64,000 bases of DNA from Companilactobacillus nuruki (GCF_002872255.1 NZ_NIPR01000008.1:46202-110201), one strand, 5' to 3'; counted from the stretch's first letter, positions 43,764-53,589 are shown. Notes: generated from the sequence alone by a model not told the origin. Program-made: numbers and translations.

Positions 43764-45912
43764 ATTTACTACTATCACTGTCATCTTTTAAAATACTCGA
43801 CCAACTGTCAATAAATGTTCGATCACCATTCAATTCAGGTGCATCAGTATTATATAGGTCAGTCGTTGATTTATTTCCATTTTTGGAATAAACACTAGTT
43901 GATTTCAAACCGAGATCATTTCTTGTTTGAACCAATTTTTGAATTTCGTTTTGATAATCATAGTTTTTAGGATCAACGGGCGTAAATCCAGTTGGTGTGT
44001 AGAAGCGCAATAAATTCTTATTATTAATCGTGTCAGATAGTTTTAATTTTTTGTTGACATATTTTTGCCACTTAGCAACTTTTTCTTTTAAGACTGGATT
44101 TTGATCAAGGTCAATTCTTTCACCGGTTTTATTTCGATAAACCTCAGGATTTCCATCGCTGTCTTTTAGTACAGTGTATGTAGGTGTAATGAAGTTTTTG
44201 TTTCTAAAGATCACAATCTGTTTATGTTGTGTAGATAACAAGTCGGTTCCTAATTGTGCATACTGTTTGGTTTTGATACCAGCCAAGTGCAAAATTGTTG
44301 GTAAGACGTCAATTTCCCCACCATAAGTATGGTTGATACCGCCTTTTAATCCCTTCATATGAATCATGAAAGGAACTTTTTGCATTTGAGAATCATTGAA
44401 GTCAGTCCAATCATCAGAATTAACGCCTAATAAAGGAGCTAAGGAGGTATTTTGACTGTTTGATAGTCCATAGTGATCTCCATAAAGAATTATCATTGAA
44501 TTATCATATATTCCACTTGATTTCAAATAATCAAAGAATTCCTTAAGAGAATTATCCAAATAATGGGCTGTAACAAAATAGTTATTAACAACACTGGCAT
44601 CAGTGTCTGGTGCTTGGAAGCCGTCGTTATCTTCATCAGGTAATTGGAAAGGATAGTGATTGGTTACGGTAATAAATTTAGCATAGAAAGGTTGTTGCAA
44701 TTGTTCGAGATATTTAGCACTCTCAGAAAGCATTAATTTATCCTTCATACCATATTCCATACTAGAATCAGCCGTCTTGTTGAAATAACTAGAATCAAAG
44801 AAATAATTATATCCCATGTTTTTATAAACATTATCACGATTCCAAAAACTACCGATATTACCATGGAACACAGCGCTTGTATAGCCTTCTTTTTGACCCA
44901 GAATGGCTGGAGCAGCTTGGAAAGTATTGTCACTGCCGAGTTTTGAAAAGAGCGATCCCTCAGGTAATCCAAAAAGACCAGTCTCTAGCATGTTTTCAGC
45001 ATCACTAGTTTTACCTTGACCAACTTCATGATAGAAATTATCAAACGACATGGTATTTTTATCGTTATATAAACTATTTAAAAACGGAGTAATTTCTTGA
45101 CCATTTACCTTATCGTTGATTAAAAATTGTTGGAAACTTTCCAAGTGAATAACAATAATATTTTTACCCTTAGCTTTCCCGAAATAGGTGGCATTAGGCT
45201 TGGCATAATTCTGATTGAGATAACTGAGAACATCATCCATATCAGTACCAACTGCTTCAGAACGAACTTGGTTATTTTGAACAGTTTTGATAGAGTCATA
45301 AGCTAAGAAAGTATTAAGTCCTAGGTATTTAACGATATAAGCTCTGTCAAAAGTTCGACCTAATAATTGAGGTCGATTGGATTCAGCAATTGCCAGGTTA
45401 AAGGAAAAAAGAAAAACTCCTAATAAAGTAGTTGCAATCGCAGTCAATTTTCTCATTGGACGATCGTCTAATTTGATATAATGGGTAAGTAATAAAATAG
45501 CTATAATAATGAAATCTAATCCATAAATAAAATCGTGTGCTTGTACTAAGTTTGCGGCACTGCCACCGAGTCCCTTTGATACTTTGGAAGCCCCGGCAAT
45601 TGTATTGAATGAAAGAAAATCGCTAAATTCACGGTAATAAAGAATATTGCCATAGAGTAGAGCTGACTCAAGTAAATAAATTACTCCCATAACGATGTAT
45701 GAAATTTTAGCACGATTGATATATAACGCTATACTTAGTAAAATAACTGCTGTAGCAATCGGATTAATAATTAGTATTAAATGTTGTAACGGGTCCGAAA
45801 CGCCTAAAGAAAAATCAGCATAGTAAGCAATAATTGTTTTAATCCAAAGAAAAAAGATTAATAATGACATAAAACCTAATCTTTTATTGATAATAATTTT
45901 TAATTTATTCAT
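43762..45912 (-). CDS. Lipoteichoic acid synthase family protein (LtaS), paralogue 2
   Basis: 716-residue LtaS-type protein, colinear and highly similar to the neighbour: five spans, HLESFQQFL metal Glu, GQGKTSDAENM with the catalytic Thr, and ILYGDHYGLSN. Local differences include GQGKTSD against GGGGRTSD and extra residues at the C-terminus (SSILKDDSDSSK). Tandem duplication is the likely origin; one copy may prime (LtaP-like) or act under different conditions. SD AAGGAA before the ATG. Confidence 0.9.
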   Translation of the reverse strand: MNKLKIIINKRLGFMSLLIFFLWIKTIIAYYADFSLGVSDPLQHLILIINPIATAVILLSIALYINRAKISYIVMGVIYLLESALLYGNILYYREFSDFLSFNTIAGASKVSKGLGGSAANLVQAHDFIYGLDFIIIAILLLTHYIKLDDRPMRKLTAIATTLLGVFLFSFNLAIAESNRPQLLGRTFDRAYIVKYLGLNTFLAYDSIKTVQNNQVRSEAVGTDMDDVLSYLNQNYAKPNATYFGKAKGKNIIVIHLESFQQFLINDKVNGQEITPFLNSLYNDKNTMSFDNFYHEVGQGKTSDAENMLETGLFGLPEGSLFSKLGSDNTFQAAPAILGQKEGYTSAVFHGNIGSFWNRDNVYKNMGYNYFFDSSYFNKTADSSMEYGMKDKLMLSESAKYLEQLQQPFYAKFITVTNHYPFQLPDEDNDGFQAPDTDASVVNNYFVTAHYLDNSLKEFFDYLKSSGIYDNSMIILYGDHYGLSNSQNTSLAPLLGVNSDDWTDFNDSQMQKVPFMIHMKGLKGGINHTYGGEIDVLPTILHLAGIKTKQYAQLGTDLLSTQHKQIVIFRNKNFITPTYTVLKDSDGNPEVYRNKTGERIDLDQNPVLKEKVAKWQKYVNKKLKLSDTINNKNLLRFYTPTGFTPVDPKNYDYQNEIQKLVQTRNDLGLKSTSVYSKNGNKSTTDLYNTDAPELNGDRTFIDSWSSILKDDSDSSK

Positions 45913-45983
45913 TGATAATTCCTTGTTTTTAAAAATTCTTAAATAATTCTATTTAAACACTAAATAAATTACTTAATTGTTAG

Positions 45984-45989
45984 TATAAT
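45984..45989 (+). promoter_or_regulatory. -10 box of the VanZ-family gene
   Basis: Perfect TATAAT; transcription would begin near 45996, which argues against translation starting at the ATG at 45995. Confidence 0.5.
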
Positions 45990-46015
45990 ACGTAATGGGT
46001 AAAAAGTGGGAAAGA

Positions 46016-46645
46016 ATGAGCAAAATGATATTTTTAGGACCTTTGTACGATTACATATATAAAATATATGCAATGAAGATTAATCATTTTCCGTTGATAC
46101 GGCTTTCCTTTTATGCTGTGGATAAAGCAATATTATATACCTTATTTTTTATGGTTCTGAGGTATATATGGATAAGAATTAAGAAAAAAAAGACTTATTT
46201 AAGTCGTGAATTCGGCTTAGCAGTTTTTGCATTCTATATTTTCCTGCTTTTTGCTTTGACAGTTTTTCGGGATGGCTATTTCATTTGGCAATTTAAGTTT
46301 TATTTCCATCGACCTTTGTCCCAAATTAATATAATTCCACTAATCGAAACATTTAAATTGACAAAAGGTCAGTCTTTAATTGACTTTTTTTATAATTTAT
46401 ATGGTAATATTGTGTGGTTCGTACCAATGGGAATATTTATTCCAGCGCTTACAAAAAAACATTTAGGGTTTTCAAAAGTTGTTTTGATAGGGGCATTGAT
46501 TTCTACATCAATTGAAACGTTGCAGTTTATTTTAAGTACTGGTGTAACAGATATTGATGATGTGATTTTTAATACTCTGGGTGCAGCGGTAGGATATTTG
46601 TTATATTTTGTGGGAAAATGGATAAAAATGCGAATAAAAGTTTGA
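46016..46645 (+). CDS. VanZ-like family membrane protein
   Basis: About 209 residues with five hydrophobic spans and the VanZ signature: FRDGYFIW, INIIPLIETF, NLYGNIVWFVPMGIFIP, STSIETLQFILSTGVTDIDDVIFNTLGAAVGYLL. VanZ proteins are linked to low-level glycopeptide tolerance and envelope processes, with unclear biochemistry. The start is uncertain: ATG 45995 lies at the predicted transcription start, so I take 46016, with 46025 also possible. Divergent from the LTA synthases. Confidence 0.83.
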   Translation: MSKMIFLGPLYDYIYKIYAMKINHFPLIRLSFYAVDKAILYTLFFMVLRYIWIRIKKKKTYLSREFGLAVFAFYIFLLFALTVFRDGYFIWQFKFYFHRPLSQINIIPLIETFKLTKGQSLIDFFYNLYGNIVWFVPMGIFIPALTKKHLGFSKVVLIGALISTSIETLQFILSTGVTDIDDVIFNTLGAAVGYLLYFVGKWIKMRIKV

Positions 46646-46700
46646 AATTTTCAGCGAAAATGATTAATCTAGTTTTGACGATATATATGGAGGAGAGAAA

Positions 46701-48041
46701 ATGACTCAAATTAAATTTGATGATTCAAAATTAAATAAGTTCATTCATGAAAATGAACTTGGTGAAATGCAAGCACTTGTAACTGCTGCTGATGACGAAT
46801 TACGTAAGGGTACCGGTGCCGGTGCTGACTTCCGTGGCTTCATCGACTTGCCTGTTGACTATGACAAGGATGAATTTGCTCGCATTAAGAAAGCTGCTAA
46901 AAAGATTCAATCCGACTCAGAAGTATTTGTTGGAATTGGTATCGGTGGTTCATATTTAGGAGCACGTGCTGCAATTGATTTCCTAAGTTCATCATTCTAT
47001 AACGTTAAGAATGAAAAAGATGTACCAGAAGTTTACTTTGCTGGTAACTCAATTTCTCCTAACTATCTAGCTGATCTTCTTGAGGTAATCGGTGATCGTG
47101 ATTTCAGTATCAACGTTATCTCAAAATCAGGTACAACAACAGAACCTTCAATTGCTTTCCGTATTTTGAAGGCTAAGTTGATTGAAAAATATGGTGTTGA
47201 TGGTGCCAAAGGACGTATCTATGCTACAACTGATCGTGCTAAGGGTGCTTTGAAGAGTGAAGCTGATGCTGAAGGCTACGAAGAATTCGTTGTTCCTGAT
47301 GATATCGGTGGTCGTTTCTCAGTTCTTACAGCTGTTGGTCTATTGCCAATTGCCGTTGCTGGTATCGAGATTGATAAGTTAATGGAAGGTGCTGCACAAT
47401 CACGTGCTGACTATTCATCAGCTGATCTTACAAAGAACGACGCATACAAATATGCTGCTTTAAGAAACATTTTGTATCGTAAAGGTTACACAACAGAATT
47501 GCTAGAAAACTATGAACCAAATGTTCAATACTTTGGTGAATGGTGGAAGCAATTGATGGGTGAATCCGAAGGTAAAGACCAAAAGGGTATCTATCCATCA
47601 TCAGCTAACTTCTCAACTGATCTTCATTCATTAGGTCAATATATTCAAGAAGGCCGTCGTAACTTGATGGAAACTGTTGTCCTAATTGATCAACCAAGAC
47701 ATGATGTTAAGATTCCTGCTGAAAAGGGTAACCTTGATGGTTTGGAATATCTAGAAAACAAGTCAATGGACTTTGTTAACAAGAAGGCTTATGAAGGTGT
47801 TGTTCTTGCACATACTGATGGTGGAGTTCCTGTTATGTCAGTTCATATTGAAAAACAAGATGCCTATAATCTTGGCTACTTGATGTACTTCTTTGAAATT
47901 GCTGTTGGTATTTCAGGTTACTTGAATGGAATTAACCCATTCAACCAACCAGGTGTTGAAGCATATAAGAAGAACATGTTTGCCTTGTTGGGTCGTCCTG
48001 GTTACGAAGAACTTGGTAAAGAATTGAACGAAAGACTTTAA
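46701..48041 (+). CDS. pgi: Glucose-6-phosphate isomerase
   Basis: 446-residue PGI of the Gram-positive type, interconverting glucose-6-phosphate and fructose-6-phosphate. Motifs: [48 protein letters not shown], and [17 protein letters not shown] with [13 protein letters not shown]. Its codon use is more biased than that of its neighbours (frequent ATC, GGT, TTC, CGT), as expected of a highly expressed glycolytic gene. GGAGG precedes the ATG; terminator at 48052-48098. Confidence 0.97.
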   Translation: MTQIKFDDSKLNKFIHENELGEMQALVTAADDELRKGTGAGADFRGFIDLPVDYDKDEFARIKKAAKKIQSDSEVFVGIGIGGSYLGARAAIDFLSSSFYNVKNEKDVPEVYFAGNSISPNYLADLLEVIGDRDFSINVISKSGTTTEPSIAFRILKAKLIEKYGVDGAKGRIYATTDRAKGALKSEADAEGYEEFVVPDDIGGRFSVLTAVGLLPIAVAGIEIDKLMEGAAQSRADYSSADLTKNDAYKYAALRNILYRKGYTTELLENYEPNVQYFGEWWKQLMGESEGKDQKGIYPSSANFSTDLHSLGQYIQEGRRNLMETVVLIDQPRHDVKIPAEKGNLDGLEYLENKSMDFVNKKAYEGVVLAHTDGGVPVMSVHIEKQDAYNLGYLMYFFEIAVGISGYLNGINPFNQPGVEAYKKNMFALLGRPGYEELGKELNERL

Positions 48042-48051
48042 TTTATAATTG

Positions 48052-48098
48052 AAAATAGAGACTCGATAACCGTTATGGTTATTGGATCTCTATTTTTT
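48052..48098 (+). terminator. Terminator of pgi
   Basis: AAAATAGAGA and CGATAACC pair with GGTTATTG and TCTCTATTTT; T-run follows. Confidence 0.85.
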
Positions 48099-48113
48099 GT
48101 TTAGTTTAATATT

Positions 48114-48458
48114 TCATAGGTTACTTAAATAATTTATTTTGTTATCTAGGAATGTATCGATCTCTTGTAACTCGGAGATTTGAGATTTGATGCCATTTTG
48201 ATATTTTCTTAAAAAATTCACTCTTTCAATCATCGGAGAAGCTTGCTGACCAATAAATTCTTTAATGGGAACTTTGATCTTTTTCATCATATTAACAATA
48301 ATTAACCAATCAATGTCATCTTGACTATATTGTCGATAACCATTTTTATCTCTATTAATATGGTCAATTACGCCAATTTTTTCATAAAACCTAAGTGTAT
48401 CTTTAGATAATCCGGTAAGTTGTATTACTTGTTTAGTTGAAAAAGTTTTTTCAGGCAT
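48114..48458 (-). CDS. MerR-family transcriptional regulator
   Basis: 114-residue MerR regulator: winged helix-turn-helix at 4-75 (STKQVIQLTGLSKDTLRFYE, GYRQYSQDDIDWL) and a short C-terminal coiled coil without metal-binding cysteines, so it belongs to the NmlR/AdhR-like small group that senses electrophiles or disulfide stress, or to another ligand class. It is divergent from the SDR gene at 48526; the shared promoter has a MerR-type 19-base spacer with a perfect 20-bp palindrome. Confidence 0.87.
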   Translation of the reverse strand: MPEKTFSTKQVIQLTGLSKDTLRFYEKIGVIDHINRDKNGYRQYSQDDIDWLIIVNMMKKIKVPIKEFIGQQASPMIERVNFLRKYQNGIKSQISELQEIDTFLDNKINYLSNL

Positions 48459-48472
48459 TTTTATTTCTCCTC

Positions 48473-48503
48473 TTGCTATGGAGTATACTCCATAGTTTAT
48501 GAT
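48473..48503 (+). promoter_or_regulatory. MerR-type promoter with perfect operator palindrome
   Basis: -35 TTGCTA (48473-48478), 19-base spacer, -10 TATGAT (48498-48503). The spacer carries most of CTATGGAGTATACTCCATAG (48476-48495), a perfect palindrome. Over-long spacers with a central dyad are the hallmark of MerR-activated promoters; this one reads into the SDR gene. Confidence 0.82.
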
Positions 48504-48525
48504 TTGAAAATGTTAGGAGTTGGTA

Positions 48526-49365
48526 ATGATGTCAGAAAAAATAGCTTTAGTGATTGGTGGAAATTCAGGGGTAGGTAAAAAAACAGCAATAGATCTTGCC
48601 AAAGAAGGTTTAAAGCTAATCATTGTCGGTAGTAATAAATTAAAAACTGAGGCAGCTTGTAAAGAAATTGTCAAAGAATCACAAAATAAAAATGTTACCT
48701 CTCTCTCATTTGATTTAAGTACAAAAAAGGGTGTAGAAGAGTTATATCGGATCATTACACAGAAAGTCTCACAGATAGATATTTTGATTAGTAGTGTGGG
48801 AGTAATGTTCTCTGATTTAAAATTATCTCAGGATGGTTATGATTTGAATTTGGTTTTGAATTATTTAACCCATTTTTGGATAATTCAAGAATTTTTACCT
48901 TTATTAAAAAAATCAAAGCAAGGTAGGATCTTATTAGTTGGAGCTGTTCCATTGGCCATTAATCATAGTAAGGTATCATTACCTGATTTTAAAACAGATA
49001 AGCAAGCAAAGTATAAGATGATGTCTGTAATCTCGTCAGCGACGGCAGCAAGATATTTACTAATGTTGTATTGGAGTCAAAGATTGATAAATACAAATAT
49101 TACTATTAATATTTTTCATCCGGGATATGTTACAGACTCAAATCTTGGTAATGCAGATTCCTGGATTAGTAAACAATTAGGTAAAGCGATTGGATTAATA
49201 TTTTCTAAAAAGGATCAACCAATTGGTGCTTACTTATCAAGTGATCCCCAACTGGCAAATACTAGTGGTAAATTCTTCAATGAAAAAGGAAAGATTGTTA
49301 AATTGTCAAAAAGTTATTCATCAACGATGGCTGAAGAACTATATCGAATAACTAAAGACAAATAA
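48526..49365 (+). CDS. Short-chain dehydrogenase-like protein without a visible YxxxK motif
   Basis: 279-residue SDR-fold protein. The nucleotide-binding motif is present as VIGGNSGVGKKTAIDLA near residue 10, and ILISSVGVMFS stands for NNAG. In retinol-dehydrogenase-like relatives the catalytic YxxxK would fall before the helix leading to INIFHPGYVTDSNLG; here that segment reads KMMSVISSATAARY, with no Tyr-x3-Lys. It may therefore have lost normal catalysis or use other residues. Probably activated by the divergent MerR regulator. ATG 48526 or 48529 both follow AGGAG; terminator at 49382-49438. Confidence 0.75.
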   Translation: MMSEKIALVIGGNSGVGKKTAIDLAKEGLKLIIVGSNKLKTEAACKEIVKESQNKNVTSLSFDLSTKKGVEELYRIITQKVSQIDILISSVGVMFSDLKLSQDGYDLNLVLNYLTHFWIIQEFLPLLKKSKQGRILLVGAVPLAINHSKVSLPDFKTDKQAKYKMMSVISSATAARYLLMLYWSQRLINTNITINIFHPGYVTDSNLGNADSWISKQLGKAIGLIFSKKDQPIGAYLSSDPQLANTSGKFFNEKGKIVKLSKSYSSTMAEELYRITKDK

Positions 49366-49381
49366 TAAACTTGTAATATTT

Positions 49382-49438
49382 ATACAAATAAAGCTATATT
49401 GACTGGATTAAATGAGTCAGTATAGCTTATTTTGTATA
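49382..49438 (+). terminator. Terminator of the SDR gene
   Basis: Long imperfect stem centred on AGCTATA...TATAGCT with flanking A/T runs; possibly bidirectional. Confidence 0.65.
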
Positions 49439-49474
49439 TCGATGATCTTAAATAAAAATATAGATTGTTTTTAA

Positions 49475-49956
49475 TTATTTCACATAGATAATTTCATCTA
49501 GAATACCATATTTTGTTTGATCCGCAATCAAATCATCAGTCTCGTTAAAGTTGAAGAGTTCATAAAAGGCACGAGCGGCTAAATTATTTTTTAGAACAAT
49601 TAAATAAATATTTGAATATTCTTCCCCTAGGATATTTAGAGAAGTTTGAAAAAGTTTTTGACCAATTTTTTGATGCTGAAATTCAGGAAGAACATAAAGT
49701 GAGTAGATTTCCCGAATCCTTGATACTTGATTCTACGAGCTGGACCATATGAACAAACCCCAACAATTTTTCCAGAAACTCTAGCTATTAAGGTGTTATC
49801 AATACGCTTTTCGGGGTGCCAAATATCTTTATTTAGTTGATCCAAAAATAACTGTGGAATTAAATCAATATATGAATATGTCCATGTTTTGTAATAAAGA
49901 TCTTTAATTTCTTCAAAGTTTGTTTGTTGATCAGTTTTTACTATTTCAAAATTCAT
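49475..49956 (-). pseudogene. GNAT-family acetyltransferase, frameshifted
   Basis: The N-terminal half (from 49956; ATG right after brnQ) reads as a GNAT domain as far as GVCSYGPARRIKYQGFG and then runs into a nonsense tail ending at 49636. Shifting frame at the run CCC (49711-49713, GGG on the coding strand) restores a normal C-terminal half: EIYSLYVLPEFQHQKIGQKL (acetyl-CoA loop), then YLIVLKNNLAARAFYELF, to a TAA at 49475-49477. The total is 482 bases, one short of a 160-residue frame, so a single-base deletion in the G-run is implied. It could be a true mutation, a phase-variable site or a sequencing error. Confidence 0.82.
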
Positions 49957-49958
49957 AA

Positions 49959-51353
49959 TTAATCACGGTTTTCGATGGTTTCGGTAGCACTGGCAAATAC
50001 CCCCAATTTACCTAGAAGAAATCCTAACATGAAACCAACAAAAGTAGGTACGATCCAACCTAATCCCAGACTGGCAAAAGGAACGTATTGATGGTATGCC
50101 ATCAAAATTTTTTTAACAAAGGATAGACTAGTGACAGCACTAGGAGAAGCATTTAACATATCAAAGATCGCTGGTAACACAGTAAAGGCAATTGTCATTT
50201 TGTAAACAATCCCAGCATATGGCTTAGCATGAACAGTTAATGAAACTAGGATTAAAGCAAGTGATAAGGGGTAAAGCAACATTAAGACGGGCAATGACCA
50301 AGCGATGATATTGTCGAGTCCAGCGTTGGCAACGACAAATGACATAATTGTAGTTGTTCTTAACCAAGCTAAGTAACTTACTTTAGGGAACAACTTATGA
50401 AAGTCTTGTGAAAAAGAGGCAACTAATCCCATGGCGGTGGTAAAAACTCCTAAAGTTACAAGAACTCCTAGGAAAGCAGCTCCGAACCTACCAAAGTAGT
50501 AGTTAACAATCTGTGAAAGTGCAACTCCACCATTAGCAGATAAGGTCAATTTGCTTAAACTAAAGGCTCCAAGTAGAACTAAACCAAAGTAAACCAAAAC
50601 CTCTAAGGCGATACTTAATGATCCAGCTTTAGCAGTAAGTCCTGATAATTCACGATCTTTATAGCCTAATCCTTTGACAGCATGAACGAAAGTGACGCTT
50701 AATGCTAATAAAGCAACAGCATCAATTGTGTTATAACCTTCAAGGAGTCCACTAACGGTTGAATTAGTTTGATAGGCTTGGGTAGGCATATGATTTAATC
50801 CGCCCATTGGATGCAAAAAAGCAACTAGGAAAACGACTGCTAATAAAACTAAAAAGATAGTATTTAAATATTTTCCAACATATTTTAGTAATTTATTTTG
50901 ATGAACAGTCAGTGTATAAGCTAAGCCAAAGAATAATGCCGTAAATAGTAACATCCCAACAAAGTAAAATTGTTTGGGCAAAAATGGCTGAACGGCCATT
51001 TGGAATGCGGTAGCAGCAGTACGCGGTGTACCAAAGAATGGTCCGATAGTGAGGTGGACCAAAACTAGGAATAGTGCAGCATAGAACTTACCAACTGGAC
51101 GAGCTAAATCATATAACCCGTCACTTTTAGTAACAACTACTGCCATGATTGCTAGTAATGGGAAGAGTGAACCGGAGATCGCAAATCCAAATGCAGCTGA
51201 TAACCAATTGTTACCAGCAAGTTGTCCCAGATGGACTGGGAAAATTAAATTACCTGATCCAAAAAACATTCCAAAAATTAATGAACTAACAACTAGCAAA
51301 TGTAATACTTTTTTATTGTTTCTTTTTCCTGATAAATCGTAATCGTTCTTCAT
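49959..51353 (-). CDS. brnQ: Branched-chain amino acid:cation symporter, BrnQ family
   Basis: 464-residue LIVCS-family transporter importing leucine, isoleucine and valine, with about 12 spans. Family features: LIFGMFFGSGNLIFPVHLG (residues 24-42), FFGTPRTAATAF, GYNTIDAVALLALSV. I chose ATG 51353 because AGGAGG lies directly upstream and inside any longer frame. A T-box leader (51457-51720) precedes the gene, linking expression to tRNA charging. The frameshifted GNAT gene follows two bases after its stop. Confidence 0.93.
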   Translation of the reverse strand: MKNDYDLSGKRNNKKVLHLLVVSSLIFGMFFGSGNLIFPVHLGQLAGNNWLSAAFGFAISGSLFPLLAIMAVVVTKSDGLYDLARPVGKFYAALFLVLVHLTIGPFFGTPRTAATAFQMAVQPFLPKQFYFVGMLLFTALFFGLAYTLTVHQNKLLKYVGKYLNTIFLVLLAVVFLVAFLHPMGGLNHMPTQAYQTNSTVSGLLEGYNTIDAVALLALSVTFVHAVKGLGYKDRELSGLTAKAGSLSIALEVLVYFGLVLLGAFSLSKLTLSANGGVALSQIVNYYFGRFGAAFLGVLVTLGVFTTAMGLVASFSQDFHKLFPKVSYLAWLRTTTIMSFVVANAGLDNIIAWSLPVLMLLYPLSLALILVSLTVHAKPYAGIVYKMTIAFTVLPAIFDMLNASPSAVTSLSFVKKILMAYHQYVPFASLGLGWIVPTFVGFMLGFLLGKLGVFASATETIENRD

Positions 51354-51456
51354 AAATGATCCTCCTAAAAATGTTGTTTCTAATCTGTGATGGGCTTTTA
51401 ATACCACTAATATCAGAATCCATTTTTACCACCTCTTTTTTATTTTTAAAACGTTA

Positions 51457-51720
51457 TAAAAAAAGAGCCCTTCTTCCCACTTAGGGAAAAAGGGCTCAAA
51501 TAGAACGGTACCACCTTTTTGGGTATTCAAAGAATACTCACTTAATTAACAGACAGACATCTGCTAGCCAGGTAATGGTGGCAACCACGGCAACCTACAT
51601 ATCGGCACCGAACTCGGAAATGATTTTCAAAATTCTCGCGATGATCGTTTTTCACTTAACACGATTCACTAGGCATCTTGGAGATTTCTACTTTTTTCGT
51701 CAACGTTTTGTTGGTTCGTA
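51457..51720 (-). promoter_or_regulatory. T-box riboswitch upstream of brnQ
   Basis: On the minus strand the T-box core AAGGTGGTACCGTTCTA (about 51519-51503) is followed by a terminator with stem GAGCCCTT...AAGGGCTC (51465-51497) and a T-run; the core can form the competing antiterminator. Upstream are stem I-like elements including AAAAAGTAGAAATC and GAGAATTTTGAAAATC. An AUC triplet following GAAA near 51620 is a candidate isoleucine specifier, which fits BrnQ, but I did not fold stem I. Uncharged tRNA would raise brnQ transcription. Confidence 0.88.
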
Positions 51721-51774
51721 TTATAGACACATAAAAAAATAAATTCAAGAGTTTTTTTAATTAAATTATAGACA

Positions 51775-53493
51775 CTATAATTTATTGGGCGTTCGATTCA
51801 GAAAATGTTTGGCACCGTCTATAACGTGAAAGTAGGTTGCCAAAGCTAACATATCAGTGTTCATGCTCTTCAAGAAAGGCCACTCACGTAACGAACCTCG
51901 TAGAACGGAGTTATTTTGTTCAATAAATTCTTGGTTAACTTTTTGCGGTTGATCGATAAAAGCACCACATTGGTATAAATAATTAGCATAATCATAAAAA
52001 TATTTGGATGTCTTAGGATTGCTCATGGTGTCGTGAAGCAATTTTGTACGTAAACGAATGAAACTCATACTGTTTCTAATGACTTGAGAACTACTATTTG
52101 AATTAGATAGATAAGCAAATAATTGTTCAAAAAATTGTTGATAAGCGTGAATTTCTCCACTGCTTAAATATGCTCTAGGATGGTTTTTGAAAGGATAAGT
52201 CCAATTATTAAAGTTATATTCCCATTTTTGACCAATCCAAATAGTAAAAGGAAGTTCATAGAACACTTGAGTCATGTCTTGTTCAAAACTTTCATTAATA
52301 ATTCTAGAGTAATCATTTGGTAATAAGCGATTAATTTGCTTTCGTAATTCAGGTGTGATCAGTTTATTTCCGTCGGTATCATCAGTTAAATCAAATAGTC
52401 TTTGCCAGACGCTGTCAGTAAATAACGTTGGCTTAATATGCTTGATTAATTTTAAATTAACAGGAGCCGAATTGAGAGTAAAACCAGCATCAAAAGAATT
52501 ATCCATTAACGCCAAGGTTTGAACAAAATGTCCACCAAGAGAGTGACCGATACCGTAAACAAAGGTATTAGGAGCAATGCTTTCATTGATGTAATTGATG
52601 AATTCCCGTGCGACTTTTAATTGTGTAAGATTTTTATCACTTCCGACTAAAATAGCATTAACGTTATAGTCCCAGTCCTTGTAGGTTTCCAAAAGTGACT
52701 GCTCAAAACGCTTACTACGAGAGTGAATGGTTTCGTCAACACTGGCCTCCGTTCCCTTAAAAGTGACATAGCATTCTCTAATGCCATCAATTGATATTTC
52801 ATATGCAATGCCTGAAAAACCACAGTCAGAAGCTTCTGGAATAATTTCACGAACATCGTAAGACTTGATATAATCAGGAATTCGATGAATTAAGCTGTAA
52901 ATTAAGAACTTTAAATAATTCTCTGGTTCAAATTCCTGATAAAGGTAACGATCATAATCGAACTGTAATAGTTTAGTACGAAATTCAGGGTTTTGAAGTA
53001 ACTCTGCCTTAAGATAAGATTCCTCTCGTATGTCTAATGGCAAAAGGTTATGAATTAAAAGAATCACGTAAATCTGATTCAAATAGCCATGACAGAGATT
53101 AATGTTTTCATCTTCAATCATGTTAATCAGTTCTTTTAGTTTATTAACTTTACGATTTCTTTTAGGCAAGTGGAAAGTTTTATTTCGATGATTCTGATCG
53201 GTATTTTTTAATTTTAAAGCTTTATCGATTAGCTGTGGATGAATCGTTTTATCAGTGTTAAAAAGAGGATCTTGCAAATCAATAATTTGGTTGAGCATTA
53301 AATTGGTTAGGCGAGTTTTTTCTTTATTTAAATATGAGTAATTAAAATAAAGTCGTTTATTCTTAGGTAATAGTTTTTTGCTGTCGTCCTTATTAAAGGT
53401 CAATGGTAAATTTTTGTGTGCTCGAAAGTTAAGCAAATCTAACTGGTCATAAACATGATTTAATCTGTTTAAAGTGTTCAGTAGAGCTTTCAT
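51775..53493 (-). CDS. Lipase-like alpha/beta hydrolase
   Basis: 572-residue cytoplasmic-looking protein (no signal peptide). The nucleophile elbow is G-H-S318-L-G-G in YGIGHSLGGHFVQ, preceded by a lipase class 3-like strand ECYVTFKGTEA (near residue 240-250), so a serine hydrolase fold spans about 215-400. The long N-terminal region (1-200) is highly charged with several helices and the C-terminal 170 residues are helical; neither is recognised. Related long lipase-like proteins occur in lactobacilli without known function. ATG 53493 has GAGGTGA upstream. Single gene. Confidence 0.72.
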   Translation of the reverse strand: MKALLNTLNRLNHVYDQLDLLNFRAHKNLPLTFNKDDSKKLLPKNKRLYFNYSYLNKEKTRLTNLMLNQIIDLQDPLFNTDKTIHPQLIDKALKLKNTDQNHRNKTFHLPKRNRKVNKLKELINMIEDENINLCHGYLNQIYVILLIHNLLPLDIREESYLKAELLQNPEFRTKLLQFDYDRYLYQEFEPENYLKFLIYSLIHRIPDYIKSYDVREIIPEASDCGFSGIAYEISIDGIRECYVTFKGTEASVDETIHSRSKRFEQSLLETYKDWDYNVNAILVGSDKNLTQLKVAREFINYINESIAPNTFVYGIGHSLGGHFVQTLALMDNSFDAGFTLNSAPVNLKLIKHIKPTLFTDSVWQRLFDLTDDTDGNKLITPELRKQINRLLPNDYSRIINESFEQDMTQVFYELPFTIWIGQKWEYNFNNWTYPFKNHPRAYLSSGEIHAYQQFFEQLFAYLSNSNSSSQVIRNSMSFIRLRTKLLHDTMSNPKTSKYFYDYANYLYQCGAFIDQPQKVNQEFIEQNNSVLRGSLREWPFLKSMNTDMLALATYFHVIDGAKHFLNRTPNKL

Positions 53494-53589
53494 TGAATCA
53501 CCTCATTCTAACTTTATTTTAACAAATTGTTGCTATATAAGGAATTGAGAACAATTTTGATATTATTGCACAGAAGTGATGCTTCACAC

